The notes under the pieces are model-generated. The model made no database searches, was not told the origin of the DNA, and saw only the letters and a program-made list of their open reading frames with translations. From positions 1 to 38,791 of the forward strand of contig JAUICN010000018.1 in NCBI GenBank assembly GCA_030427835.1: a stretch of 38,791 bases of DNA. Reading direction: 5' to 3'. Position numbers and translations under genes: made by a program. Below, in pieces: positions 1-7,632 of the stretch; the first letter of the stretch is position 1, and the number at the start of each line of letters is the position of its first letter. The stretch is from Polyangia bacterium. Its GTDB lineage: Bacteria; Myxococcota_A; Polyangia; Polyangiales; JAUICN01.

Positions 1-160
1 CCATGTATGTGGTGCCGGGAAGGATTTGACGGGGCATTGTCATGACCCCTTATCGGTCACAGCACCCTCCCAGTTGCTTCCTTTTTTCAACCTGGGTCAA
101 ATATGAAAGTCGGCAGAGTCGTATTTCTGGGGTTGTGGCGTGCCAACCTGGGTCGATCTC
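1..160. other. Non-coding left edge with two GACCCAGG-type repeat copies
   Basis: I see no gene in this stretch, which lies downstream of the acyl-CoA dehydrogenase stop codon. It holds two copies of an AACCTGGGTC motif, annotated separately. There is also a short imperfect inverted repeat near 31-49 (GGGGCAT, then ATGACCCC), with no T-run that would make it a convincing terminator. Confidence 0.4.
88..157. repeat. Two direct copies of CAACCTGGGTC(A/G)AT
   Basis: The copies at 88-102 and 144-157 share CAACCTGGGTC, followed by AAAT or GAT, and start 56 bp apart. The reverse complement (TTTGACCCAGGTT) occurs three times in the intergenic region 30131-30247. Multiple GGGTCAA-type repeats are known from the ends of IS21-family elements, so this may be an eroded IS end. 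That assignment is inference: no transposase remains here. Confidence 0.45.
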
Positions 161-1297
161 CTATCTGGAATTAAACAGTGCGTTCATGATGATATGACGC
201 TGAACGTCACTGGCCCCCTCGTAAATGCGCATTGCCCGAATGCTCGTATGTAAATGTGCGACGGTATGATTCCGGTCCAAGCCGCGGGCGCCGTGCAACT
301 GCACGCAGGTATCGATAACTTGCTGAGCGCTCTCGGTCCCTTGCAGTTTGGCCATACTGGACCACGCGATAGGAAGCAGACCTGATGGGCTTTGCCCGCT
401 AGAAGAGGACTCTTTCACAGCACGATCGAGCAGAGCTTCTCCCGTCTCTAGCTGAATGCGAGCATCCACAAGCCGCATCTGGACCAGACGATTGTCACTC
501 AGAACGCGTCCTCCTTGGGTGCGGTTACAACAATAGGTATAAGCCTCATCCCATGCACGACGGGCAAGGCCCATGGCAGCAGCTCCCACAGTCGGTCGGA
601 ACCGAGATAGGGTGCGCAATGCCGACTTCATACCGTCCTCGCACGTGACGATCTGCTCTTCGCAAACCTCAACGTTTGCGAAACGCACTGTGCCCATGGG
701 ATGGGATGCCACCAAGGCTTGCGCCCTACGCTCAACACCAACAATGGACGCAGGAACGACGACCAGGGCAAACCGAGACCCGGGGTCGTCATCCCCCGCC
801 GCGTCAACTTTGGCCAGCACAGTATAGAAATCGGCGGTTGCTCCGTGGGTGAGGTACGTCTTGGTTCCGTTCAATCGCCAACCGCTGGCGGTGCGCGCCA
901 GTGTGGTTTCGATTCCCCGCAGGTCACTCCCTGCGTTGAGCTCGGTGAGTGCAAAGGAACCCACAGTCTCCCCAGAACGTGCCTGGGAAATGCATTTTTC
1001 GACGGGAGCATGCGATGATCCGTGGAGCCCATCCGTCGAAAGCCCTTGCATCACCCACGCAAGATCCAGTCGTACATCCAACCTACACAAGCCATATCGA
1101 ATCGCGCACCGAGACGACAAATCCCCGCCGGTGGGATCGACCGCGCTTGGCAGTAGCCCCACGTCGGACAACACCGCAAGCGCTTGCTTTGTCGTCAATG
1201 CGGTGCGGTATGGAAACACTGGATCCCACCCCGTTTCCTGGAGCCGCGCACAGAGCTGCTTCAACGTGAGCTCGATCCCATCGGTGGTGCGAATCAT
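161..1297 (-). CDS. Acyl-CoA dehydrogenase family flavoprotein
   Basis: This 378-residue protein belongs to the FAD-dependent acyl-CoA dehydrogenase family, which introduces an alpha,beta double bond into acyl-CoA thioesters. Visible landmarks are the FALTELNAGSD flavin/substrate-binding segment at about residues 118-128, the C-terminal four-helix bundle, and IYEGASDVQ near the C-terminus with the usual catalytic Glu. The frame is open upstream to 1516, but I chose ATG 1297 because it overlaps the crotonase stop as ATGA and the upstream residues are not family-like. It is the last gene of a two-gene unit with the crotonase, and an aryl-CoA-ligase-like gene is divergent. The N-terminal third diverges from textbook fatty-acyl enzymes, so the substrate (fatty, branched or alicyclic/aromatic-derived acyl-CoA) cannot be read from the sequence. 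Confidence 0.85.
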   Translation of the reverse strand: MIRTTDGIELTLKQLCARLQETGWDPVFPYRTALTTKQALAVLSDVGLLPSAVDPTGGDLSSRCAIRYGLCRLDVRLDLAWVMQGLSTDGLHGSSHAPVEKCISQARSGETVGSFALTELNAGSDLRGIETTLARTASGWRLNGTKTYLTHGATADFYTVLAKVDAAGDDDPGSRFALVVVPASIVGVERRAQALVASHPMGTVRFANVEVCEEQIVTCEDGMKSALRTLSRFRPTVGAAAMGLARRAWDEAYTYCCNRTQGGRVLSDNRLVQMRLVDARIQLETGEALLDRAVKESSSSGQSPSGLLPIAWSSMAKLQGTESAQQVIDTCVQLHGARGLDRNHTVAHLHTSIRAMRIYEGASDVQRHIIMNALFNSR

Positions 1298-2121
1298 GGC
1301 ACCCCAACCCCTTTCACGGTGCCCAGGAACCGAGGCACTCGCCCTTCCTGACGGGCGACAAACGCCTCCCCAAAGTCTGGGTGGGTCATGCACCGTGCCT
1401 GGACCTCCGCTTCTTTCTGAAAGGCGTCGTGCAGGGAGAGGGATTGTTCTTCCCTCAACATCCGTTTCGTGAACTGGATGCCTGTCCTGGGCCCATGGGC
1501 CAGCTGAGTCGCCCACCGAAGTGTTTCGTTGGCTATATTCCCACGGGACACGACCTGCTGCACAAAACCCATGGAATAGGCCCGTTCCGCCGTCACAAAC
1601 TCACCCAAAAGCAGCAGCTCCTTGGCGTGGGATTCTCCGACGAGCCTTGGAAGAAGATACGTGGCGCCCATGTCGGCACCACTCAGGCCTACCTGCGGAA
1701 ACAGAAACGCGACGCGCGTGTCATCCGTGGCGATACGCAGGTCCGCGGCCGCGGCAAGTACAGCGCCTGCGCCGCACACTACCCCGTGCAGCGACGCAAT
1801 CACAGGAATGGGGCAGGTGGCAATGGCCTCCACCACATCACAGGTGAGCTGAGTAAAACGCCGAAGCTCGGATGGCTCTGCGCCCACCAACGTTCCAATG
1901 ATGTCCTCCACATCTCCTCCGGAACAAAAACCGCGGTCACCCTCCCCGTAGAGCACCACGGCCCCGAGGTCCTGCCGACGATGAAAGGACTGAAAAACCT
2001 CCAACAGCCTTCGGTAGGCTTCGAAGGTCAGCGCGTTGATACGCTCGGGTCGATTGAGGCCCACCCGGGCGATGCCGTTCTCTTCCTGAACATGGGGATG
2101 ATCCGCCGGAGAAGTGCTCAT
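1294..2121 (-). CDS. Crotonase-superfamily protein (enoyl-CoA hydratase-like) lacking canonical Glu residues
   Basis: This is a 275-residue crotonase-fold CoA enzyme. The oxyanion-hole segments are present: FCSGGD at about 65-70 and HGVVCGAGA at about 112-120. By hand alignment to rat enoyl-CoA hydratase, the Glu144 position is Val121 and the Glu164 position falls on Pro142/Gln143, so both hydration glutamates appear to be absent. Asp150, in SGADMG, sits 13 residues before the conserved PRLVG end, where 4-chlorobenzoyl-CoA dehalogenase has its nucleophilic Asp145. The His and Trp that help that dehalogenase are not evident. Members of an enoyl-CoA-hydratase-like subfamily (mycobacterial EchA12-like) share the DMG motif. 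The ATG has an AGGAA ribosome site 7 nt upstream, and the gene's stop overlaps the dehydrogenase start. The fold is secure but the reaction is open. Confidence 0.85.
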   Translation of the reverse strand: MSTSPADHPHVQEENGIARVGLNRPERINALTFEAYRRLLEVFQSFHRRQDLGAVVLYGEGDRGFCSGGDVEDIIGTLVGAEPSELRRFTQLTCDVVEAIATCPIPVIASLHGVVCGAGAVLAAAADLRIATDDTRVAFLFPQVGLSGADMGATYLLPRLVGESHAKELLLLGEFVTAERAYSMGFVQQVVSRGNIANETLRWATQLAHGPRTGIQFTKRMLREEQSLSLHDAFQKEAEVQARCMTHPDFGEAFVARQEGRVPRFLGTVKGVGVP

Positions 2122-2191
2122 TGAATGTTCCTAGCAACCTTGGTGGGCGTAGGCACCTGGTCGATGGGTTTCGTACGCCCTATTGTTGGGC
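2122..2191. promoter_or_regulatory. Divergent promoter region with inverted repeat
   Basis: These 70 bp separate the crotonase (minus) and ligase (plus) start codons, so both promoters must lie here or overlap the genes. A perfect 7-bp inverted repeat, GGGCGTA at 2145-2151 and TACGCCC at 2174-2180, has arm centres 29 bp apart. It is a plausible operator for a dimeric regulator of this acyl-CoA cluster. No regulator gene is adjacent and I see no strong -35/-10 pair. Confidence 0.35.
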
Positions 2192-3643
2192 ATGTCTGAT
2201 CCTGTGCAATGGGCCCTGGCTGCCGCTGGCCGCTCACACGTGCCGCTGGTCGCTACCGGGGCGTCCCATACGGTGGGTGCCCTGGCACAGCTTCGGGACA
2301 ACTACGTGGAGCAGTGGCACTCTCTCGGAATCGGGGCAGGCACTCGGGTGCAGATATCCCTGCCCGAGGGCCCCCAGTGGGTCGCGTCATGGGCCGCGCT
2401 TTGGAAGCTTGGTGCCGTGATTGCTGCCACGGATCCGGCGAGCACGCCCCGGGCAAATGTTCAGAAACGCTTTGCTCCAAACTTCGTTGTCGACTCCGAC
2501 GGACTGCTGCACTGCAACGGCGCGATGGAACGAATCGGAATCGCGGGAGAGCCCGAAAACCCTTACCTACCCAACCCGGCCACCGTCCTGTGGACAAGCG
2601 GTACCACGGGAGAACCCAAGGGTTACATTCACGGAAGCCGGGGGCTACAGTCCGCCATGGAAGCGCTGCAACAACACCTAGGAATAGCCACCGGGGATCG
2701 CATCCTGTGCGTGGCCCCATGGACGTTTGGGTACGGTCTGGGCATGGGATTTCTTCTGCCCATGATCTCTGGGGCCGCTTCCATTGCACTCACCGATCGC
2801 AAACATGCGTCGGTATGGGTGCGTACCGCAACCGAACAGCAAGCCACGGTTTGGGCGTTGGTGCCTTCGGTGATGGCAAGCCTGCTGCGTTCAGGTATCC
2901 GCGAGCGCTCGCTGCCCCATCCCCCTCGGCTGGTGCTGAGCGCAGGAGAACCCCTACCCCCGGCGTTGGGTCGCGCCTGGGTCCAGGCTTTTCCGGCAAG
3001 CCACCTTGTGGACGGACTGGGAAGCACCGAGCTGTTTCATATCCACCTGGCGAACCCAGTAAGTTCGTTTCAGCCAGGCCGCATTGGCCAACCCCTACGT
3101 GGGTACAACGCTAGGGTTCGAAGGGAGGACGGAACCCTTGCGGCAACAGGGGAGGTGGGGCGCCTCCATATTCACGGCCCAAGCGTCGCCACTGGAGTTT
3201 GGGCGTCTCCTGAACAGATTCACCCCGTTGACCTCGTGGATGGGTCATTTCCGTCCATGGATTTGGCAAGCGTGATGCCTGACGGTTCTTTCCGGCTCCA
3301 TGGGCGCGCCGACGATCAGTTTAAGGTACGGGGCAAGTGGGTACAGCCCACCCGGGTGGAAGCGGCCCTACTCGAACTCCCAGGCATGGTGGAGTGTGCC
3401 GTGGTGGCCGTGGATCGGGGTGATGGCCTCCAGCGCCCCGGTGCGCTCGTGGTCATGGACGACGACATTCCCTGGAACGTCGAGACGCTAGCGTCCCATG
3501 CGCAGAGCCAACTGCAGTCCCACGAGGTACCTGTGGTGTGGGTTCCATCTGAAGCGGTGCCACGGAACTCCCGTGGCAAAATCGATCGCAAGGCAGCGGT
3601 GCAACATTTCTCCAAGGGTACGGAAAACCCCAACGCGGTCTAA
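2192..3643 (+). CDS. Acyl/aryl-CoA ligase (benzoate-CoA ligase-like adenylate-forming enzyme)
   Basis: This 483-residue ANL-superfamily enzyme would activate a carboxylate to acyl-AMP and then to the CoA thioester. Motifs in order are the phosphate loop WTSGTTGEPKG at about 133-143, DGLGSTELFHIHLANP at about 275-290, the hinge/adenine region HGRADDQFKVRGKWVQP near 370-385, and the C-terminal catalytic Lys in SRGKIDRKA near 460. The DGxGSTE(L/M)xHI segment resembles benzoate/2-aminobenzoate-CoA ligases rather than acetyl-CoA synthetases. It is shorter than those enzymes (usually about 520 residues), mainly at the N-terminus. The reading frame also offers TTG at 2183, but ATG 2192 is preferred. 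It is divergent from the crotonase/dehydrogenase pair, and its TAA overlaps the stop of the convergent lipoprotein gene. The substrate is inferred only. Confidence 0.85.
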   Translation: MSDPVQWALAAAGRSHVPLVATGASHTVGALAQLRDNYVEQWHSLGIGAGTRVQISLPEGPQWVASWAALWKLGAVIAATDPASTPRANVQKRFAPNFVVDSDGLLHCNGAMERIGIAGEPENPYLPNPATVLWTSGTTGEPKGYIHGSRGLQSAMEALQQHLGIATGDRILCVAPWTFGYGLGMGFLLPMISGAASIALTDRKHASVWVRTATEQQATVWALVPSVMASLLRSGIRERSLPHPPRLVLSAGEPLPPALGRAWVQAFPASHLVDGLGSTELFHIHLANPVSSFQPGRIGQPLRGYNARVRREDGTLAATGEVGRLHIHGPSVATGVWASPEQIHPVDLVDGSFPSMDLASVMPDGSFRLHGRADDQFKVRGKWVQPTRVEAALLELPGMVECAVVAVDRGDGLQRPGALVVMDDDIPWNVETLASHAQSQLQSHEVPVVWVPSEAVPRNSRGKIDRKAAVQHFSKGTENPNAV

Positions 3644-5238
3644 CAGGGGCAGTTGTAGTTGGGGATGTGGTTTTTCTGAATCACTTTGACCGACTTGGAT
3701 TCGATACTGAATAGGGTGTCGTGGGTCATGAGTTCCGGATTCCCGTCCGAATCCAAATCCATCAACCAGTGGGGAGCATGTTCTCCTGGTGATGTTTCGT
3801 CGGTCAGTGCCTCCCACCGGGGGTTGGCTGTACCGGATTTTAAGCCGTACAGAGCCCAAAAATCCGCACCCCAGGCTGCACAGTCGTCTCCAGAAAACTC
3901 AGAGTGGATCATGATGAAATGGGGCGGAGCCTGTTTGATGGATTGCTCGGTAGATTGCTCGGTAGACTGCTTGGTGAATTGCATCGAAATCGGCACCCAA
4001 GTGCTTCCCTCGCTGCGGTCTGTGCTCCAATCCTCCCCAGTGGCCACCTGGCCCTCCTTCTCGGCCTCGGACTGGATGGTTCGATACCCCTCGGAAGCGC
4101 GGTACTGGGGCAGGACTCGACTGCCGTGGTGTTCATCTTCGGAGTCCAGGTAAAATGTGGGTGTGGGAAGGTCTGTCAGGCGGGCCCACTGGCCTTCTGT
4201 ACATTCCCCAGGTTTTTCCGACGACGGGCGAAGGGGCGCTGCAATCACACGGCCCCCTGGGGAGAGATCCCATACTTCCTGTGCAAGCTCTGCGTCGGAC
4301 AGTCGGTTGTCCTGCCCGCTCCCTTTCTGGGGGTTGCTCGCCGGGAAACGCCTCCACCCTTCCGGATTCAAGAAGATGGCCGTCACGCGCGCGAGTACAA
4401 TGGGCCTTCCGATGCGCGCGCGGCAGCGGTGATTGTGCTTCTCGTAGACATCCACGTGACGGTTCACCAGAGTAGATATCTCGGCGGGAAGATCACGCGC
4501 GCGTTTTCGGGCCGCGGGAACCGTGGACATGCGATCCATCAAAAGGCTTTCACCCTCTGCCCACCCGTCCTTGCACTGATCGGTGAGCATCACGTGGGGC
4601 TCTCCCGCAACGTGGACCACCCACATGAATGCACCCGGGGCCACGTTCCTTCTTGGGTCCTGACGCAATGAGGAATCCATCATTTCCTCGTGACCAATGC
4701 GCCAGGGCCCCTCTGGCTGCTCCCGTAGTAGCCGTATCTGCTTGCGCCCCCTGTCTTGGAAGCGGGGGGACGCCCAAGTCTGTGTAAACCGAACAAGAAT
4801 GGAGCTACCGCCGCGAATCGCCATGGACTCCACGTCGTCGATGGTTACGGTGAATGGGCGCCTGAACATGCCCTTGCGATCCCGAAGCCACTGGGGTCGC
4901 CCCATGCGATAGGTTCTGGATCCCGCGCGTTTTACACCGGAAAATTCCCCGGCGTAGAGGTTTTTGTACGTATCGAAATCCTGGGTGTTCTGCGCGTCTA
5001 CCCAAACCTTGAGCAACGCCGTAGCATCCACAGGTAGAACAAAAGGCTTGGATGGCGCAGCCCCCTTCGAAGGTAATGAAGAGATACCCGTGGAGGTCGT
5101 ACCCAGATCCAATGTCGGGGCAGAGGGTTCTTCTTCTGGCCCCTTCGAATTGCATCCCCCGCAATCGCAGGAGGCAACCCAGCACCACATCCCTGCTATG
5201 GCGCACAAAAGGAACCACCGCCTGCCTAGGAAACCCAT
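3640..5238 (-). CDS. Putative lipoprotein with SnoaL/Cds6-like N-terminal domain
   Basis: This 532-residue protein starts with a lipoprotein signal: basic MGFLGRR, a hydrophobic stretch, then the lipobox VASC near residue 23, followed by a Cys-rich CDCGGC. Residues of about 65-170 look like a SnoaL/NTF2-like domain of the type found at the C-terminus of Cds6-family L,D-transpeptidases (ALLKVWVDAQNTQDFDTY at the start, ending in GPWRIGHEEM). The rest is not recognised. Its end, with DLDSDGNPELM and an extreme C-terminal NYNCPC, recalls VCBS/FG-GAP calcium-binding repeats. I chose ATG 5238 because the signal peptide starts there; a TTG at 5274 just after lipB is possible. A 12-bp in-frame repeat makes a Lys/Gln/Ser/Thr/Glu stretch. 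It is probably cell-envelope attached, with unknown function. Confidence 0.7.
   Translation of the reverse strand: MGFLGRRWFLLCAIAGMWCWVASCDCGGCNSKGPEEEPSAPTLDLGTTSTGISSLPSKGAAPSKPFVLPVDATALLKVWVDAQNTQDFDTYKNLYAGEFSGVKRAGSRTYRMGRPQWLRDRKGMFRRPFTVTIDDVESMAIRGGSSILVRFTQTWASPRFQDRGRKQIRLLREQPEGPWRIGHEEMMDSSLRQDPRRNVAPGAFMWVVHVAGEPHVMLTDQCKDGWAEGESLLMDRMSTVPAARKRARDLPAEISTLVNRHVDVYEKHNHRCRARIGRPIVLARVTAIFLNPEGWRRFPASNPQKGSGQDNRLSDAELAQEVWDLSPGGRVIAAPLRPSSEKPGECTEGQWARLTDLPTPTFYLDSEDEHHGSRVLPQYRASEGYRTIQSEAEKEGQVATGEDWSTDRSEGSTWVPISMQFTKQSTEQSTEQSIKQAPPHFIMIHSEFSGDDCAAWGADFWALYGLKSGTANPRWEALTDETSPGEHAPHWLMDLDSDGNPELMTHDTLFSIESKSVKVIQKNHIPNYNCPC
3941..3988. repeat. Four tandem 12-bp units inside the lipoprotein gene
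   Basis: Units start at 3941, 3953, 3965 and 3977. The first two are identical (GATTGCTCGGTA) and the others diverge. On the minus strand they encode an in-frame KQSTEQSTEQS-type stretch. Confidence 0.8.
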
Positions 5239-5274
5239 CCACTGTTTGTAGAACGCTTGAGACACCTCACGCAA

Positions 5275-6054
5275 CTACGCTGGTGACGCAGGGGCTGGTG
5301 ACGCAGGGGCTGGTGACGCAGGGGCTGGTGACGCAGGGGTTGGTGACACAGGGGTTGGTGACACAGGGGCCACCGAGGAAAGTTCGGTGAGGTCGCCCCA
5401 TGTGAGCTTGGCGTCCAGACGATTTGCCAGGTGCTCGGCGAGCTGCTGGCTGACTTGCTCAAGGGTTGGAACGGGACGCTGTCGGGATTTGCATTCCCAG
5501 GCGAGGGTGGTGACCGCGGGGTTGTCCAGACCACAGGGGATGATCCATTCAAAGGGCTCCAGGTCCGTGCACACATTGAGTGCGAGCCCGTGCATGGTGA
5601 TCCAGCGGCGAAGCCGTACACCCAGCGCGCCTACCTTTCGTTGATGTTCGGGATTCTGAACGTCAGGAACCCATGTGCCTTGTAATCCGTCCGCCCGGTG
5701 GGCGGGTACCCCATAGTGATCGCAGGTGGCGATCATGGTTTCCTCCAGGTCGCGCACATAGCGACGCACGTCCTTGCGTTCGGGCTTGAGGTCGATGATG
5801 GGGTAGGCCACCAACTGGCCAGGACCGTGGTAGGTGACAGATCCACCGCGGCCCACGTCCACCACTTCGATGCCCTTGACCTGATAGAAGGTTCGATCCT
5901 GGGGCAAATGCTCGTCCCGTGTGGACCGCCCGGTGGTGAGTACCGGTGGGTGTTCGAGCAACAACAACAGGTCGCCCACGGAACCCTGGTGGCGAGCTTC
6001 GAGAAGATGTTCCTGTAGGGAATGGGCCGACCTGTAGGGCACCTGTCCTAGCAT
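5275..6054 (-). CDS. lipB: Octanoyl-[acyl carrier protein]:protein N-octanoyltransferase LipB
   Basis: LipB transfers octanoate from acyl carrier protein to lipoyl domains in the cytoplasm, the first step of lipoate synthesis; LipA then inserts sulfur. The family motifs are all present: GGSVTYHGPGQLVAYP, the catalytic Lys in KVGALGVR, HGLALNV, and the catalytic Cys in PCGLDNPAVTTL. ATG 6054 is preferred because an AAGG ribosome site lies just upstream; ATG 6075 is an alternative. At 259 residues it is longer than usual (about 210-230) because of a C-terminal tail of roughly 30 Pro/Ala/Ser residues encoded by a 15-bp tandem array. The lipoprotein gene follows 36 bp downstream. No lipA is seen in the window. 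Confidence 0.93.
   Translation of the reverse strand: MLGQVPYRSAHSLQEHLLEARHQGSVGDLLLLLEHPPVLTTGRSTRDEHLPQDRTFYQVKGIEVVDVGRGGSVTYHGPGQLVAYPIIDLKPERKDVRRYVRDLEETMIATCDHYGVPAHRADGLQGTWVPDVQNPEHQRKVGALGVRLRRWITMHGLALNVCTDLEPFEWIIPCGLDNPAVTTLAWECKSRQRPVPTLEQVSQQLAEHLANRLDAKLTWGDLTELSSVAPVSPTPVSPTPASPAPASPAPASPAPASPA
5281..5370. repeat. Six tandem 15-bp units encoding the LipB C-terminal tail
   Basis: Six head-to-tail copies of TGGTGACGCAGGGGC lie at 5281, 5296, 5311, 5326, 5341 and 5356. The first three are identical, the fourth differs at its last base, and the last two carry CACA for CGCA. They encode ASPAP/TPVSP pentads just before the stop, which lies at the array edge. The near identity suggests recent slippage expansion. 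Confidence 0.95.
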
Positions 6055-6346
6055 GTAGGCCCTTAGACTACGCATGCCGACAACGTAGCATTTTGACCCG
6101 AAAAAGCGCACATTCCGCAAATTCGTTTTTCCACTGCCGAACGTCGGATCGCGTCATTTTTTTTGGGGTGGACAAGTTGTGTACAAATCGTCGGAACAAA
6201 CCATAAATGCAGGGCGTTCTTCCTTTGTGTGCATTTTTTGTTTCCTAGCGATGGCCAGGTGTACGGCACACGGAGCTTGCATCGGCGAACAAATTCGCCA
6301 CAAAGATAGGTCGCAGGACACTGCAAACCCTTGGGGGGGGCTATTG
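6055..6346. promoter_or_regulatory. Divergent intergenic region between lipB and the diguanylate cyclase
   Basis: This stretch of about 290 bp is more AT-rich than its surroundings, with an eight-T run near 6157-6164. It must carry the promoters of lipB and the GGDEF gene. The frame of the GGDEF gene is open back to GTG 6179, but the upstream residues are not domain-like. TGTGTACAAA at 6178-6187 recurs upstream of purQ (15521-15530), which may be chance. I see no convincing -35/-10 pair or RNA structure. Confidence 0.4.
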
Positions 6347-7567
6347 ATGGAACACAACGAGACACGACCGCGGTTGGGAGAACGGGGAAAGCTGGGGGCC
6401 CTGGCCTCATTGGCCACGCACCTGAACCAGGAAGGGTCCCTGTACACCCATCCCAGGGCAGTCCCCCCCAGCCACGACGGCAACCCCACACTTGAAGATA
6501 CGGAGCCCAATCAACTGGGCGACGACCACCGCGTATGGAAGTCCGTCACCGACACCGCGCTGAAGTTGTTACCCGCGGACCACGCATCCCTCCGATTGTG
6601 TCAGCGTGATGGAAGCCTTGCGGTGGTGGCCCGATCCGGTGTGGCTTCCAAGCAACCGGCACCTCGCTTTGCCCGGGGACGGGGCGTGTTGGGTTGGGTC
6701 GCTGAGAACGGGCTTGTGGCCCGGGTGGGAGACATCAAGGATGACCCGCGGTTCGAACCCATCGAGCATGACTTCGTGGTGCACTCCGTGCTTTCCGTTC
6801 CTCTTCGGGTGCATGATCGCACCCTGGGTGTGCTTTCCATGTCGGCGCCCCGAACCCATGCGTTTGAGGCCGAGGACGAACGCATCGCCATGTTGCTCGC
6901 CACCATGGCGGCCCAGGCCTTTCGGATTTGTGAACTGGAAACCCTGGCGGTCACCGACGCCCACACCCGCGCATTCAACCGGCGCTACCTGTTCCCTCGC
7001 ATGCGTGAGGAGATGAGCCGCTGCAAACGGTACGGCGATAGCCTGAGTGTGCTGTTGATGGACCTGGATCACTTCAAGCAAGTCAACGACGTCCACGGCC
7101 ATGCCGCCGGCGACGAGGTCCTGCAGAGTTTTGTGCGCACGGTACAGCAGTGCGTGCGCAGCGTGGATGCCCTCATTCGACGGGGCGGTGAAGAGTTCGT
7201 GCTGGTCATGCCTTCCACCTCCTGGAAGGAAGCCTTCCAGGCCGCAGAGCGCATACGCCGCACCTTCGCCGCCAAGGTCATCCCCCTACCCGAAAGCCTG
7301 GACGCCAGCGGGGGCCTCACCGTCACACAAACGGTCTCCATCGGCGTGGCCCATTGGGACGCCAACGAGACCGCCGAACAACTGGATCAACGGGCCGACG
7401 AAGCCATGTACGAAGCCAAACGCCGGGGCCGCAACAACGTGGTGTTGCATCGGGAGATCATTCCCCAGGACACCGCAAGCACCCCTCCCCTCACCGAAGG
7501 CACCCGCCTGCGCCGTGACTCCGGCTGGGCCACCCCCCCCGAATCCCCCTCCACCCAAGTGGCCTAG
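6347..7567 (+). CDS. GAF-GGDEF diguanylate cyclase
   Basis: This 406-residue soluble signalling protein has a GAF sensor domain (about residues 60-190) followed by a GGDEF domain (about 200-365) that makes cyclic di-GMP from two GTP. The active site is RGGEEF at about 278-283. The metal-binding LLMDLDHFKQVND and the distal SIGVA and ADEAMYEAKRRGRN motifs are intact. RSVD lies five residues before GGEEF, which is the spacing of the allosteric c-di-GMP inhibitory I-site. There is no membrane segment or EAL domain. The C-terminal 40 residues are Pro/Thr-rich. ATG 6347 is preceded by a G-run that can act as ribosome site. The stop is 65 bp from that of the convergent radical SAM gene. The signal sensed is unknown. 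Confidence 0.92.
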   Translation: MEHNETRPRLGERGKLGALASLATHLNQEGSLYTHPRAVPPSHDGNPTLEDTEPNQLGDDHRVWKSVTDTALKLLPADHASLRLCQRDGSLAVVARSGVASKQPAPRFARGRGVLGWVAENGLVARVGDIKDDPRFEPIEHDFVVHSVLSVPLRVHDRTLGVLSMSAPRTHAFEAEDERIAMLLATMAAQAFRICELETLAVTDAHTRAFNRRYLFPRMREEMSRCKRYGDSLSVLLMDLDHFKQVNDVHGHAAGDEVLQSFVRTVQQCVRSVDALIRRGGEEFVLVMPSTSWKEAFQAAERIRRTFAAKVIPLPESLDASGGLTVTQTVSIGVAHWDANETAEQLDQRADEAMYEAKRRGRNNVVLHREIIPQDTASTPPLTEGTRLRRDSGWATPPESPSTQVA

Positions 7568-7632
7568 GTTCGAAGGGGCAAGGCCTCGAAATAGGGTAAC
7601 CCCTCAGGGCCACTCGTCGAACAGCAACTGTT

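Noticed and set aside
1298-1516. N-terminal extension of the acyl-CoA dehydrogenase
   Set aside because: The extra 73 residues are out-of-frame reading of the crotonase 3' end; ATG 1297 overlaps the crotonase stop as ATGA.
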